Source: Pseudoscleropodium purum
Taxonomy: Eukaryota > Streptophyta > Bryopsida > Hypnales > Brachytheciaceae
Length of the DNA stretch: 64,000 bases
Assembly: GCA_963969395.1 (NCBI GenBank)
Contig: OZ017799.1
Span: forward strand, 8,186,501 to 8,250,500
Direction: 5' to 3'
The notes beneath the pieces are model-generated. The model had not been told where the DNA came from and did not search any database. It worked only from the letters and a program-made list of their open reading frames with translations. How positions within the stretch are numbered: the first letter of the stretch is position 1; the number at the start of each line of letters is the position of its first letter. Of this stretch, positions 36,621-50,600 are shown piece by piece. The position numbers and the translations under genes are program-made.

Positions 36621-39600
36621 TCACTGCAGAGAGCACTGAACATCAGCCACTACATGACGTATATGAGGGGCATACCACTTCACTCGTTCAAGGTGGACCA
36701 CCTTGACTTCCCAATGTCTATCTGCACTTATCACAAGCAATCAGTATGAGAACAACGAGCTAGCGTTCGTAAAGGATTCACAAACTGAATCTAGCAGCAG
36801 ATAGTGTGCTGGCAGTATACAGTAAACTCAAAAATTCTAAACAAATACAGCAAACAATACAACTAGTTTCACATCGGAAGGGAGCCATTACCAAGACCAA
36901 CTGACAGTTTACTGAGGGCAGAGACAAGGTAATCCAGCCACTGAGCCTCGTTTGTATCTTTCACGTTCTCATGCACATGAAGCATCCCTCCCTCGGGCCT
37001 GGGAGGATAAAAGACAACCGTAAGTTACGATCTCAGATTATAAGTTAAGTTTCAGAAAATTGTAATAAAAACTTTAGTTCATGATGGAACTGGTCACTTA
37101 CAAAGTATGATCAGAATTCCCTATACCAATTCAAGGCTAGTAGCATGAGCTCAATATTAACTGGCAGCTGAGAATAATACGAAAAGACAAACCTGAGAGC
37201 TCCGACTGCAACACCCCAACTGCCTTCACTGGAGGGTAAGAGACCCAAACACACTCTGTCTGCCAGAACCTGCGCCAATCCACTATTCCAAATCAGGAGG
37301 TTTCAAAACAATTTCTTTCAAACCCAAAAGTGAGTTCCAATGCCGCAAATATCAAGACTTTATCAATGTCTACAGCTTCCCCAAAGGACACACGCGTTAT
37401 TTCACCTTTGGTGACGTCAATCGATTGTCCCCTTCAAGGACAACACAACGATTCTCTACTCCATTGACCAGCAAATTGTGACGAAGAGCTCCAATCGCAT
37501 TAGGGTTCCATTCACATGCGTACACCAATTTCGCACCTCCCCTACGATGCAATGGTAAAACAGCCACATGGATATTGGCATCTGGACGTAATACCAATAA
37601 CAGAAATCCAAAATACATGCAAAATACATCCAAAATACATGCATGAAACCGAAAAATAGGATATTCGGGGATGAACCTGGCTTTCCTAGACCAAATTGCA
37701 CAAGTCAAACAAGGTTGCAATTGAATAAGCAAGATTCAGCGAAGTGCTTAGTAACGTACTTGACAAGAAAAGGCAAGACGTAGTATCCAATTCCAGCAAA
37801 AAGATCCACAATAATTTCACCGCTACATTTCAAGGAGGCCATGCGAAGTTTTTCGGAGACATTCCCAGATGAAAACATGCATTTGGTTGCATCAAAGCAG
37901 TACAGTAGGCCGTTTTCGCGATGCTCAACCCAACCATTCTCTCCAAACAGCAACTCTAGCTTGCTGTCCCTAGTCTTGGTTGCAGCCACTGGTGCCTGGC
38001 AAATTCATGGAGAGACCCCTCATGAGCTTCAGCTATCACAACCGCCTTTAACAACAGAGTCGTCAAAAGTCTTACGGCACATTTCAAATCATTTACTCCC
38101 TCCGTCCCAAATGAAGTGTCCCATTTGCTGTTGTTTTCTCCCAAATTACGTGTCCCTGTGCCTTGCATAGCCTCACGAGCACATTGAACAATGTGTGCAT
38201 CACAAGGGAGCGAGTAGGTAATTCCTCAGCACGCTCTAAGCGATCTTCTCCCATATGCGGCACCTCATAATTGATGCCACCGCTGATTTTCACTATTTCG
38301 ATCATGCAATGCTTCAATGATAAGAAGACATGGTCAACCTTCTCACAACCCTAAATTCACAGTCCTTAAACCTATTTCTTTAACCCCAAACTCTAAATGT
38401 AATGTAAAAGAATTAGAATGCTTTTCTTATCTCATGAACTTTCCTGCAATGGAACACTTAATTCGGGACAGAGGGAGTAACAAGGTGAAATCCAGTCAAG
38501 CTTTTGAATACTCAAGATGGCGGAAACAAGCTTGGAAATGCTTGCCTGGCGAGCGATGCGCCTTGATCCAAGCGCTGATGTAATGATAGGCCAAAGTGCA
38601 GGCCCGATTGAGCTCCAGCTACTACTCGCAAGTGATCCTGCAGGGAGAATTGCCATGTCCCCCAGTCGTTCCCACCTACATGAAATCATGCTCTAGAAAA
38701 CTCCATGAACAAGCCAAAATTCACTCAAATAACACTACCAGCAATCAGAAGGCACATAACGTGATCAACAAATGTCCACCTTAAGGTACTCCAAAACACA
38801 AAACGAACTAAGCGAAATTGCTACCTCTTTCCTTGATTGCAAACTATTCTATTACACAAATACCACGTCCTCATTATCAAATAGAAAGGTGTTTAGAAAC
38901 CGGCCAGATACATACCTCTTTGGTAGATCCTCCAGAAGAGCTTGTGGTAATCCTACCTCCTGTAATAGTTTAGACACATCCGCCTCCAGTGTGACAGATG
39001 GTGAGATTGGACGGTGGGTATCATATGCCAATTGCATCTGAACGACCTCACCTTTAGTTGCAACCAATTTTGATATTAGTTCTTGAGAAAACTCCTGATT
39101 CAATCCTCTAGACATAAACGACGGAGTCCCGTCGTATGTTGAGCCTGCATCCTTCATGTACAAGGCTGCTTCCTCTGTGATAGGGAATGCAACTTGCATT
39201 CTTTCATCCAGCACTTTTGGTCTTCTCTTCTGATCTAACCACCCCAGCTGCTTCAAGGAATCCTTCCCAATCTTTGCAACTTTTCTATCTAACCTCAAAA
39301 TCCATGTCCGTTTATCACAACCATCACTGCATTCGTCTTTGCCGAAGGAATCCCTGTTGGTATCGACCCCAGTTTCATAGCTATTTTTACCCAAAAAAGG
39401 CTCCAGGTCCACTGAAAAAGGAACATTGAATTTTGCCCCAAAAGCGAAGCAAGCTGCTCCTCCACCAACGACCACCAACTTGGTACCCAAAAGCGTGGCT
39501 GTGTGCCTAACTAAAAGCACGTCCAGTGGCGCTTGCATCAAAGGAATTCGTCGGCTGACCATTTTCTCCACGTCTAAAATCACAAGGTCAGTTCCATGGT

Positions 39601-42494
39601 GAGTGATGGGGCATCCTCCCAAAACAAGCAACCATTTCCCCACTGTAGTCATGGAATGTGAGAATCTAGGTGTGCCAAGTTCCCCTAAACCCTTCTGCTG
39701 AGTCCAGGTATTCGTCTGCAGGCAAAAAACATGAAGATCTCCGTATGCTCTTCTTGCATCCCGACCCCCGAAGAGGTACAGCCTCTGACCAATGGCAGCT
39801 AATGTATGTGAGTATCGAGCAGGTGGCATGTCACCTCCAGAGTTGATACATTTCCATTCCCATGAAGACGAATTGAGCACATAAAAATCGCCCAACACGG
39901 TGTTCTGATTCATGCCCCCGAATACATAGATATTGTTGCCTACCCTAGCTGCCGCATGTCTATGTCTGCCAAAGCATTACTCACATGTCAGTACAGCTCA
40001 GTAATCGGATTCAGCATTGAAATTCACAAAGGAGTAAAGACTCACAAAGAGGACCCTCTTACCTTGGAAGGAAATAATCTCCACTGATCTTAGGAAAATG
40101 CCAAGAATTTTCCATGAGGTCTAAGACACAGACATCGCCAAGACAAGTACTAGGATCATATCTACCGCCCACTACCACCATGCGCTGGTCTATCACGACT
40201 GCGATGTGAGACATCCTTGGAGGTGGTGCATAGGAAGTCTCGAGACACTTCATTACGCCTCTTAAACAATCGAGGACCAATGAGTTCCCTAGGCGTGCAT
40301 GACGACCCGGGCCGCCGAAACCACCATACACGAGAAGAGAATGTCGCCCATTGACTTCTGTGCTCTGTACAACTGAGTGACTCCAGCAGTGTAACCGTTC
40401 AATTGGCTCGCCACGCACCTCTAGATGAGCAGCTGATAAACTGCACCCATCAGATTTGCCCCCTCCTGTAAGTACACCCATCATTCCTCTTCAGAAAAAG
40501 CCACACTCAAAGATCAACAACAACTACGCCTCCAAATTTAGCGGTTGAACTAATGCAGTGATCATGCAGTGCTCAACACACCAGCATCTGCAGAGTTTCA
40601 CCCATTCTTAAACGTCATCAGCGGCTCAAGTAAATCTTAAATCCCAAGCACTGCACTGAAACTACAACACCAACCGAAACAGAAATCCGCTACTGGATGT
40701 GCACCCGACACAAAATATGTAGCTCATACTAACACCACATGTAATCGTATACAAAGCAGAATCACACATAGAGACCAGCGAATTTTTTGCAAAGTGTACC
40801 GTTGCTTGGGGAAGAACTTGGTTCCGTTTCCGGAGATGTAATTTTCCTCCGGAAAACACTATCTCCTTGGGATTTTAGCGTCTGACCATTACTGATCGCC
40901 CCTGTCGTAAGAAGCCTACCATCTTCAAGTATTTTCAGTCGAGCAAGTAATCTCAATTGTCTGCCCTTAAGTGCAGAAATCTTCATCTTACTTTCTTTGT
41001 CTATACTAAACTTCTCTTCTGTTTGGTCATGAAAATCACGCGCTCCATTGGCAGAAGTCAATCCGTTCAACCGTATAATTGGTAAGAACTCAGACGGTAC
41101 ATATTCCTCAATTAACAAGCTCCTTTCTAACTCTGGCAGCCTCTGTCCGTTCTGATTTTCAACCTGCACATTGTTGTATGGAAAAAAGGAGATCATCAAT
41201 TTGCCATTGACTGTAAGAATCACTCGTATACTCAATTCAGATGCAAGTAACTTACCTGGTTAATGAATTTAACCAAGAACGAGTCGGTGCGCTGACGATT
41301 GAGCTCCATCTTTTTATTGGACAAGGTTGTCAAGAATCGCAAATAATCATCCGTAACCAAAGTGCGACCAGCTTGAACAATAGGCACTTCCAAACGAATC
41401 GAACAGCGCACACCCACAATGTTACGCTTACCCATTCCGCTTATCCCTGATCTCCAAGAAATCAACAACCCACAGCACGTCACTCCCTAGAATAGATACC
41501 ACAGAGTATTCAAAAAGCCAAAACACCTCCAACAATTAGTTGACAAATCCAAACCAAAAGCCATAAATCCAGCGTTTTGCCAAACGAAATTGCAAGAAAA
41601 TGTCCAGACCTGATTCTCGAAACCCGGCAGAAACGGCACACGCCACAAGCAGCTGGGCATAGGCAGGAGTACGGCATTCAAGGGCGAGAATAAAAGGCTC
41701 GAATCGAAATACTAAAAGACCCTCCTCCATAGTTAAGCAATACTTTTTCACACTCTCTAAGACCTGAAAAAATTTCCAGACAAGAATTCAGTCACAATCC
41801 GACATTTCTGAGACCTCTCAAGAAATGCGCATCAATCAGAAACCCTAAATGGATTCCAATCTAGAATAAAAGGCTCGAATCGAAATACTAATACACTCGG
41901 TCCTCTTCAATTTGACCTATCTTCAGCGAAATTCCGGAATGTCTTGCCCACTTGCCACAATATTATTGACTGGAGCACACTTGTCTTATATTCAAACTAT
42001 TTGACCTTTACTATGTCTGTCTTCCAAGCAGTCACATTAAGGGAGTTCGAGTGTAGACTCGACTCCATAGTCACACAACACTCTGTCAAACTGCCCAAGA
42101 CCTGAAAATGATTCCAGACAAACGTTCAACCACAATCCACCAATTCTGAGACCTCTCAAAAAATGCGCATGAATCAGAAACCCTAAAATGAATTCCAGTT
42201 CCGGACCTCGCTCTCCACGGCGGTCTCATGACTGACGTATACCCAGTCGCCGCCCTTCTTCTTCTTCGTCTTCTTCCCAACAGTCGGAGCTCCCCCATTG
42301 TCGTCGGGTGCGGACTCGGAGAAGATTGAAATGCGGCCGGAGCAGGAACTGGTGGTGAAATACTGAGGGTGCCGATTGATGCGGTCGATGAGAGATGCAA
42401 TGGGAGCGTCGACGCCCCCAGCTCTAGATTTGTCCTTGACGTCGGAGGCCAAGCCTTCCAGAACCGTTTGCTTGCGATCGTCAAAATCCGCCAT
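36621..42494 (-). CDS. tRNA wybutosine-synthesising fusion protein TYW3-kelch-TYW2 (12 exons)
   Basis: Minus-strand exons: 42207-42494, 41610-41763, 41256-41446, 40776-41163, 40063-40465, 38916-39965, 38546-38675, 37760-37995, 37406-37541, 37193-37269, 36892-36998, 36621-36721. All phases join, giving 1086 residues. Residues 1-211 are the TYW3 methyltransferase (SSCSGRIS around Cys51; LVFRFEPFILALECR; GFRESG). About 350-640 are kelch repeats (RYSHTLAAIGQRLYLFGG and similar), related to the TYW4 C-terminus. About 700-1086 are the TYW2 aminocarboxypropyl transferase, with SAM-binding DLFAGIGYYVLPFL near 932, YACEWNPNAI and a final VKWYAPHIRHVVADV. It modifies guanosine 37 of tRNA-Phe to wybutosine derivatives. 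Plants are known to carry this fusion. The intron after exon 7 starts with GC. Exon 4's donor is the least certain. Confidence 0.9.
38096..38477. mobile_element. Stowaway-type MITE in intron 7 of the wybutosine gene
   Basis: The left end CTCCCTCCGTCCCAAAT and the inverted right end GGGACAGAGGGAG are the classic Stowaway (Tc1/mariner) terminal repeat, flanked by TA on both sides (38094-38095 and 38478-38479). Terminal symmetry extends over 30 bases. Length 382 bp. It occupies most of the 550-bp intron. Confidence 0.9.
41764..42200 (-). repeat. 176-bp exon-intron tandem duplication broken by a MITE
   Basis: Intron 1 of the wybutosine gene contains a second copy of itself and of the first 77 bp of exon 2. 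Sequence 41764-41862 matches 42102-42200. The exon-2 part 41716-41763 matches 42054-42101, and 41687-41715 matches 41863-41891 almost exactly (AGAATAAAAGGCTCGAATCG and beyond). The offsets (338 and 176) differ by exactly the length of an inserted 160-bp element plus one TA. The duplicated exon copy has stops and cannot serve as an alternative exon. Confidence 0.8.
41894..42053. mobile_element. 160-bp TA-flanked MITE inside the duplicated exon copy
   Basis: Ends CACTCGGTCC and GGAGTTCGAGTG form a short imperfect inverted repeat flanked by TA (41892-41893 and 42054-42055). Removing it restores colinearity of the duplicated exon. It suits a Tc1/mariner-type MITE but lacks the Stowaway CTCCCTC end. 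Confidence 0.65.
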
Positions 42495-44662
42495 CTCTAA
42501 AATCCTCGCGCCCGGACATGGACACCCTTGCAATGTGAGCAAGGAGAAAAGGTAAAACCCAAAACCTGTGCACTGTTTGTATGACAGAGAAACCCTAATT
42601 TGTAAATACTTAAGCTTAGTGCCCTGCACCTGTATCTTGGTCACCCGTGATTCTCTCACTCTTTCGCAATTTCGTAATCGTTCTAAATTTGGATCAATAC
42701 TGTCGTTCGGACATTTGATCCCGGTTATGCAGAAATTATCCTAATTTTGACATTTCATACAGGTTTAGGGTCTGCATTGACTTGTTTTTTACTTCGAAAA
42801 TAGTGACTTATTTTGATATCGAATTTCAAGCACTGATTGGAGCAACAGTAAGTTTATTAACCTCAGGCCACAACACATCTCTGTTCCAATGCACATACTC
42901 CCAGGATACGAAAAATGTACGACGAATTCCTTCAAGAATTCCACTATGTCCACTGTTGTTTTCAGTCTTATCAAACACTAGATGGAAAGATACTTGCATC
43001 CTCACACGTGCCATCGAAGAGTAGGTCATTCGGCACTTGTACAACCGAATTACGTTACAGGCACTCAATCTATGCTACTGCGATCCATGTGATATGAGAG
43101 GGTGGAATTGTGACCTGAATTCTGCTCCCATCACTGGAGTTACAACTACATTAGCGATAATTCCAGATCGAGCAGCATCCTCTGTTGAAACGTGAAACAG
43201 AGGCAGCGGCTCAGTGACATGCTCTTCAGTGCAGAGACTAAGTTATAAGTTATAACCAAGAATAAACTTCGTTGTGAAAAATTTGAGGCGTAGACAAGAT
43301 AAGTTAGGTCAACTGCCTTAAGTTGGTGAGGAGACCAAAAATAGGAGCAAATCCATATCTTAAGTTAGGCTGTTTGTTTTGTTTGTAATGGTGAGATCTC
43401 CTGGGATGCATGGACTTGGTATCATTGGAAAGTTCTCTACAAAGAAGGATGCATGGGTTTTGTTTTGTGATGTTCCAACTCAAGGCAAAAATAATAATGA
43501 ATTTTGAATTTATGTATTAAAAAATTAAAAAATTACTTTTACTTTCATTTTGACTGTGGCAACAGGACAAGGCATACTAGTTTTCGTGAAAGTTAATACT
43601 AGTTTGATAGACAATGAGTGCGTGTGGAAGTAGATGCATGATGGTTGCAACATGGATACCTTGACAATACCTTTCCGATGGTATATTATGGGTCCAAAGT
43701 ATGATTTTCCCTACTAGGTACAATAGCTTGCAACATAAAAGTGACTGTCTATTGTAGGTCACAGTCAATTACAAAAGTCGGTAAAATTCTTAGTAAACAA
43801 AACTCTTTAAATCATGTAATCGTTCCCAAAATCAAGCATGTGAAGTTTACCAATTTTTGTTCACCATTTAGCCACTCACTTGTGAAAGGTCATGTAGGTG
43901 TAATACGTCGTCTTCCGTCACCAGAGCTACAAAGCGGACATGTACACTTACTCTCAATCTCTGGACCACGCTGATTTATCCGAACTCTGCAAAATTAGTG
44001 CTCTTCAAGACTCTTATCTTACACCAATGCCTCTATTAGTGAATCTCAACCTAAGTAATTTTTAAATAAATTTGACATAGCGTCACTCTGGTAAATCAGT
44101 GTCCTCAACGGCGAGAGCAGCCACGACGGAGATCAAAAACCGTACATGCTGCCAGTTGTTAAAAAAAACAAAAAAAAACGTACATTAATATACACTTCCT
44201 TCTATGCAGGAAGGTGGGCAATTATTTACAACGAGACGCTTGTGCACAGATTCCAATGGGAGAATACCCCACTCACAAATTCCTGGAAGAATTGATCACG
44301 GGCTACAAGTTTTCCGATCCTCAGATCGAGGAGCGACTACTTGTCTCTAAATCGGTTACAAATTCATCACGAGTAAGCCTTTCACAAATTTAGTCAGCGG
44401 AATGGACTCTCAAGCTCCAAACGGATCCACCGCCATAACTATCACACTGCTTCATCAGAATCAAGAGATTTAATTCCTCACAAAGTGCTCAGAAAACTAG
44501 CAACTACATTACGAGAGACTCCGTCTCTGGAGCACTGGCTGGTTTTTTCTAGCAAGGTAGTTCCTCAAACTTCCTCCTCAGGGTAGCTTTTCTGGATGCA
44601 AATCTTCCTCCCCTTCAGTCCAAAGTCCAGAGCGTGCCAACAAAGTGGAACATGGATGACCC
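42495..44662. other. Intergenic between two minus-strand genes
   Basis: The left end (to about 42660) is the probable 5' leader and promoter of the wybutosine gene. The right end (about 44200-44662) is the probable 3' untranslated region of the acyltransferase. Between them I see only short, unrelated open frames and an A-rich run at about 44160-44178. Confidence 0.45.
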
Positions 44663-47600
44663 TCAAGGTGTGTCCACAAGTAGCTTCGGATCGCCTCGAG
44701 AAAGCGCAAGTCGGTTCACGGGCATTAGGCTGGACACCCCTTGTCGCTCCGAAGTCGCTTTGAACGATTTCGACTCTCGGCCAGTGTAGAAGAAGGAAGT
44801 CATGGTGCTCCTGTCCTGGGGCTCGACGTAGCTCGTCGTCGTATCTTCGGACAGAAAATCAGAAGACTCGCGCAGCGGGGACTCCTCGTACACGGTTGGA
44901 GAGGAAGATTGCATCCGCGCGTGGCGCAGCTCGGGTTTCGCCTTCAGGATGTTCGCCTCCACTCGCGACCCGCTGGACACAGATTGGCCTGAAACGGAAC
45001 ACATCCTCAAGACTAGTTTAATTATGATATATCCTCGATCCACAGGCATCAATTAACTGACACTCCAGACCACCTTAGTTTTATATCCTCATCACCAGAG
45101 CAAACACCCAATTCAGTTCGACACAACATGCCGTCGAAAAGGAAAGATCAAAAACAAATATTGGAATGTTATTTCAACCTCCCTGTTGGTTGAAAGATTT
45201 CCATGGTTGTCTTCTTTCTGTTGTTTCAATAAAGGGTTAGCACTAGTGCATCTTATATCCTCACTTCACATCAATGGAGAACACTTGATACGGCGAGTTA
45301 AAGAGTTTCCAGACATGCTTCGCTTATATCCTTGGCCCTTGAACATCCTCAGTCCATTATACGAACCGAGAAACTTTGCTCCGGAGTTCCAGAGTTTCCC
45401 TGAATCTTTAGTTTATACCCTCATCTTTTACCCTCAATCCACATCTCCATCTTATATCCTCTATTTACATCAACTTCAGGAGAACCTTTCATTCTGTGAG
45501 TTTCCAGACATCCTGGTATTAAATCCTAAGTTCGCATCCTCAGCTGATATCCTCAACTTACACCAACCGAAACCACCTTCTAAACTTCTGAGTATGCACG
45601 AGATTCTTCCATCACATCGAAGTCTGAAGCAAAGGGGTAACGTCTCGAGCGTCTCTTACCTGCAGGGCTTCCCGCCACGTCCGGTACTGAGCTTCCTGCA
45701 CCAGGAAAGGCCGCCACCCAGGGCTTCACATTCTCCTCTTTGTAAGGATCCTTGCGCCAGGTAGGCTGGTTCCACGCCGGACTCAGTCCGACGGCCTCAC
45801 TGGTCTCATCTCCACTCTCTCCACACGAGGCTTCGTACCCATCACTGGTGACACTCCTCCTCACCCCACCCTCCATGGAGCTGTCCACTTGCCCATGCCC
45901 AAGGAGTCCAGGGTCACCCGGGAACCGAGGGAACAGAATGTGCGCAGGGTAAGGACCCTGGGGAACAGGAAAGGAAGCTCGTGGATCCCCCGAGTAGGTG
46001 TCGTTGGGGCTTCGAGAGCGATAAGAGCTGCGAGGCTCCAGAGGTAATGCAGACAGACCCGAGTCGACAGAAGATCTCAGGGACAACGTTCCTGGGGTGT
46101 CGGAGCTGACTTCGGGGCTCACTTGATATTTCTTGGGGTGAGACCAAGTGGGTCGGGGAAGTTGGGGAGACTTGCGGAAGCGGCCACTGCGACTGGCGAG
46201 ACGGATCTCGCCGGCGCTGGAGCTGTGGAGGGTGCCACTACTGTCGGTGTCCAAGCTCACTCCTGCTAAATTGAGGAAAAATAGATTCGTTATGGAGGTA
46301 GTGAGAGATACAAGAGATATCTGTATGTGTGGCTTGCACCTTAGGAGAAGGTGAAGAGTTGCAACTCCGAATTACGAAGTCGATTTCGTTAAATGGGCAC
46401 AATTCCATTGAAATGGCGCGATGGACCCTATGGACCCTCCAGATAATCTGGGTTAGTTGTTCATACCTGCGGGTGCGACAGGTTCCTTGCCGCCTGGCCG
46501 GTTGGGGTGCAGAATCGAGGACTTCGCCCGCGCCCGCGCGGCTGCTCGCGTCGCGTCCTCCGTCGTCACTTGCGCAAGCTTCCAGGGGTTTAATCCTGGA
46601 ACCCCAGGTTTCTGCCTCGATTTGGCAGAGTCAATGATTTTGCCTGCACCGGCTTTGCCTGCTCCCACCTCTAAATCGCTCAACGCCATTACAGTCTGCA
46701 GCAAAAGTGTCCGAGCATGTGACAATCCATAGAAAAGAATGCCCACATTCGTTTCATTAGCATAATGTCACAACAATGGCATATCTGGAAAAGGGTCGTC
46801 GACTAGGAACTAGAACGGTTTGACGATCATCTGAATTCATAAATGCATAACCGCCAAGTCTACATTTACATTTTACAGCTTTGAGGTTTGCGGTTTCACT
46901 TGGGCAAGTTTAAAAACAAGTCTGAGAAATAGAAAGTCCTAGTTTTCAACACTTGAAAGTCACACTTTGACACACTGAAATTTACCAAAATAACTAGTAT
47001 ATGAGACTAACGGATATCAGTAAAATTAGAACAACTGACTCAGGACAGGACAACATTACATAGAGAATGTTCTGCATGATTCACAGGGAGGCCTCCAGAT
47101 GGTCACAATCATCAGAGAGAAACCTGGGAACAAACTAATTTTATTGTGACTCCTACTGAAAGGCAGATTTATGAGTCATTCTGAGTAGAGCGGTTGCGCT
47201 GGAAGGCATTCGATTGAACGGTACCTGATCTTGATCGACAAACATGCGAGGTGGCGTGCAGAACACAATGCGTTTGCTTGCGGCGCTGTTGTAGCCACTG
47301 AATCCTGTTTCTGTCGACGAAGCAGGAGATGTGGTCAGACTGGAGGTTCCCCCATTCTCCTCCAAGAACTCTTTCTCGTCTCGGACTGCTAGAATGTAGT
47401 CATATGTCGTTATACCCTGCAACAGTGTCAATTGCTCCATTACTAGGAGACATCTCATAACTTCGCCACACTCATGACTTTGATTTGCTAAAGATAAAAG
47501 TGAGAGACTTCCAAACATAAACTTGTCTTGTTCACATAAAACTTGTATTTTTTCACACATAAACGTGATATATACCTTGTGCATGAGGATGAGGTGGAAG

Positions 47601-50600
47601 CAAAAGAGCTGCGTGAGCGGTCCAGTTGCCAGGAACGCAAGGAAGGTCAAGATTAACTGCAGCACAAAATCAACAAATTGGTGAGAAACCAGACCACAAA
47701 AAATGTGGAATTCAAACTCTCATAGTCTGAAACCCTGAAACCCCGCAGACTACCTGGGAATGCAGACTTGGAGACTTATAAATAAATTATGAATGTAGAC
47801 ATAAGGTCTTCATTTTGCAAGTTCTCCTTACTTTGCTATATAACTAATTTTGAACCTTGCACAAAAATTATGAAGCACGGCCAAGTGACTAAAGCAGAAA
47901 TTGCTTTTTCAACATACTAGAGCATAATTCATCCGTTGTAGTCCCACATTAAGCTCTTGAAAGCATTTATAATCTATCCAGTGGACGTAAAAGACTCTTA
48001 GGCCTACAGACCTATTCAAGTTTTGAACAAACAAAGTCAGATGTAAACATGTCCCAAAATCACATAAACTTATTTTCATCATGCACCCACATGATCATAG
48101 ATTTTTTGTATTAGTTTCTGTTTGAAGTTTGTACATTGTAAATTCCCAAAACTCTTATTTGCAAAGACCCGTTCAAAGATTACAAGTCTGTTGCACCTCA
48201 AAAACTATTTGGACAACACCCGGATCCTATAGGGTTAAAACAGTGTATTTTAGAAAAATTACAAAGTCTCAATCGCCCGACAGAAACCTCAGATTTATAC
48301 CAATTCATATTTCCAGAGCAGTAGGCACTTCAAGCTTCGAATCTTAGTTTTCAGAAGTCAAGGCACTTGAACTCATAACCATGGCTCTCCGAAGCACGTC
48401 ATTCTAAGAAACATTGCCATTTAACTTGTGCTCAAAACTCTCAAAATTAGTACTTTCTAGAGAGCTTAAGAACTAGGACTTTCAAGTTCTCAAATAGGTT
48501 TTGAGCAATGTTGTGAGAGGAAGGGTGATTCTCACTACCATCTTCAAGAGTGATTCATATATATAATCACTTGCACATAACCATCAGTGACAGTAAAAAC
48601 GCTTATGTGAACTACTCTTGAAGATTGTAGCGATGTACCAATGGCATAACCACTCTTCACCTGCACAATATTGGTTCGAAGGTGAGCAACAAAATTCTTG
48701 AGCTTGAAAGCCTAGATAAAAGACTCATACGAGTCTCAACTGAGCTTCAGTATTCAGCTGGACACCTCAAAAACTGCTCAGATTCCTCAACTTAGCCATT
48801 GCTATGTCAGAAAAATGTCACGGAATTCCGCCAATTTTAACGAATGTGACGACGGTTACTACGGTGGTGTGCATTGAAGTGACATGGTGGCTACAAGGCA
48901 AGGCTTACCAGCACTGTAATGTAGGCCACACGAGGGAAGCTCCGGCCAAGTTTATCACTAATTTCTTGGTCAAAAGAGGACTGTTCACGGAAGCAGCGCA
49001 CCATCACCACGATGCCCACTGCCCACTCCAATATGAGCTTCCAACAACAACAGACGGAACATTCAACAAATCAGCTCCTAAACATGAAAATCTCGATCAC
49101 ATGAAATTTTTCCCAAAATCAACGCGAAATTCAGAGAATCAAAGCTCATAAAACACTGACAATAAGGTGTAAGAACTGATCATACCATCAGCAGGCACGA
49201 CACCATCAGTGCCACAAAGAGCTTGTAGTTCCGTGTCCCCACACAGTTGTTTAGCCACTGAATCCATGTCCCAGAACAAAATCCCCTTCGTCAGGTACTT
49301 CAACAGCTTCTAATCAGCTTTGCCCAATCACGACCAATGTACTAATTGCCTTATGTATGTCAGAATAATTGCAAGCCATGAAATATGAGGAAGAAAGCAG
49401 TCTTTTCTACCCGGCAGTGATGATCAAATCCATGCACACACTTGTCACATGCCCTGCAGTGCTTGCTGTGAACTGATATCTGCACCCAATTCAAATCACG
49501 AGGTTCTCAGCAACTGTTGGTTTACCTTACTAAGCCAAGCACACGTTCATTTGTAGAGTTAGAGACACCAGATTCGGTACAGGAGTACTCATAGAGAGGA
49601 CCCTTTCTTGTGTATTAATAAAAACTAAGACGAGAGAGTTCAATGTCTGGCCTTATCACAACTTCACAAGCCCCACTTGCCCCATTCAGTAATGTTTGTA
49701 ATTTATGATGGTCTTCTGAAGTCTTCATTTAAAGGGTCTTGAGATCATTGAATTCGGAAGAATAAACCCTGTCGTCTGTTCGGTTTGCCCCTCCATAGTA
49801 CAAACCTACCAGCTGAACTTTTATACATGTGTACTTTTTACGTGCATTAGTGTAAATGGCTTTGCCATTGGGAGTAGGAGTCAACAAATTAGGGAAAAAT
49901 TGACACTCTGGAAGCCTGTGCACATGCTGGAGGTACACAAGTGGAATTACTGGCCTTTAAATTAGACCCAGATTCTTGACTTGCAGTTATCTAAGGTGAA
50001 TAAATTTTTGGCTGCAAATCTAGAAATTGCCACCAGCAAGCAGATGCACAAGTTGTTGGGTTTCTCGTCTGTACCAGTGGAGGCAAAGATAGAGATGGAC
50101 TCACATCAGCATCGCAAATGCTACAATAGAGAAGCTCCTCATCTGGATGCACTTCTGCTGGCTCTCGTTGTTGCCTCTGACAATGCTCCAGTGGCTTGCA
50201 TCCAGTCGGTTCATGGCCTTCTTCTCGAATCTCTAATTGACTCTGTAAGCTTTTCTTCGGTTTATCTCCATCCCTGCCTTCCCCTGCGTCTTCTTCCCTG
50301 CTTGGCCCTGTCTCGGCCTCTTTCTTAGAGCTGTAATCCCCCTGTGATCGATAGACACCTGGATCGGCAGGATCAATCCATGTGCAGGCGATGTAGAGGA
50401 AACACACTGCTGCCACCTGTAACGCAAACAGACGTATTAGGACAAACAATTCCTCAGGATTCGACGTTTACTTGCAACTTCATATTCATTAACATGGCAG
50501 ATTGGCGAACTGAAACCTCAAATCAAGAACAGTCCTGGTTTTTAGAGACTTTAGGCATTTGAACGTGAGAATTCTGGGGCTCCGAAACACGCCACTTTAA

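Noticed and set aside
36870..36998. Stop codon at about 36870 as the end of the wybutosine protein
   Set aside because: An in-phase GT donor precedes it and the next exon supplies the conserved TYW2 C-terminus.
42086..42484. 132-codon minus-strand frame overlapping the first exon of the wybutosine gene
   Set aside because: A shifted frame of the TYW3 exon; the SSCSGRIS frame is the conserved one.
44741..46732. Plus-strand frames of 60-190 codons opposite the acyltransferase tail
   Set aside because: They are antisense shadows of the GC-rich exons 9-11, whose minus-strand frame joins in phase to the DHHC exons.
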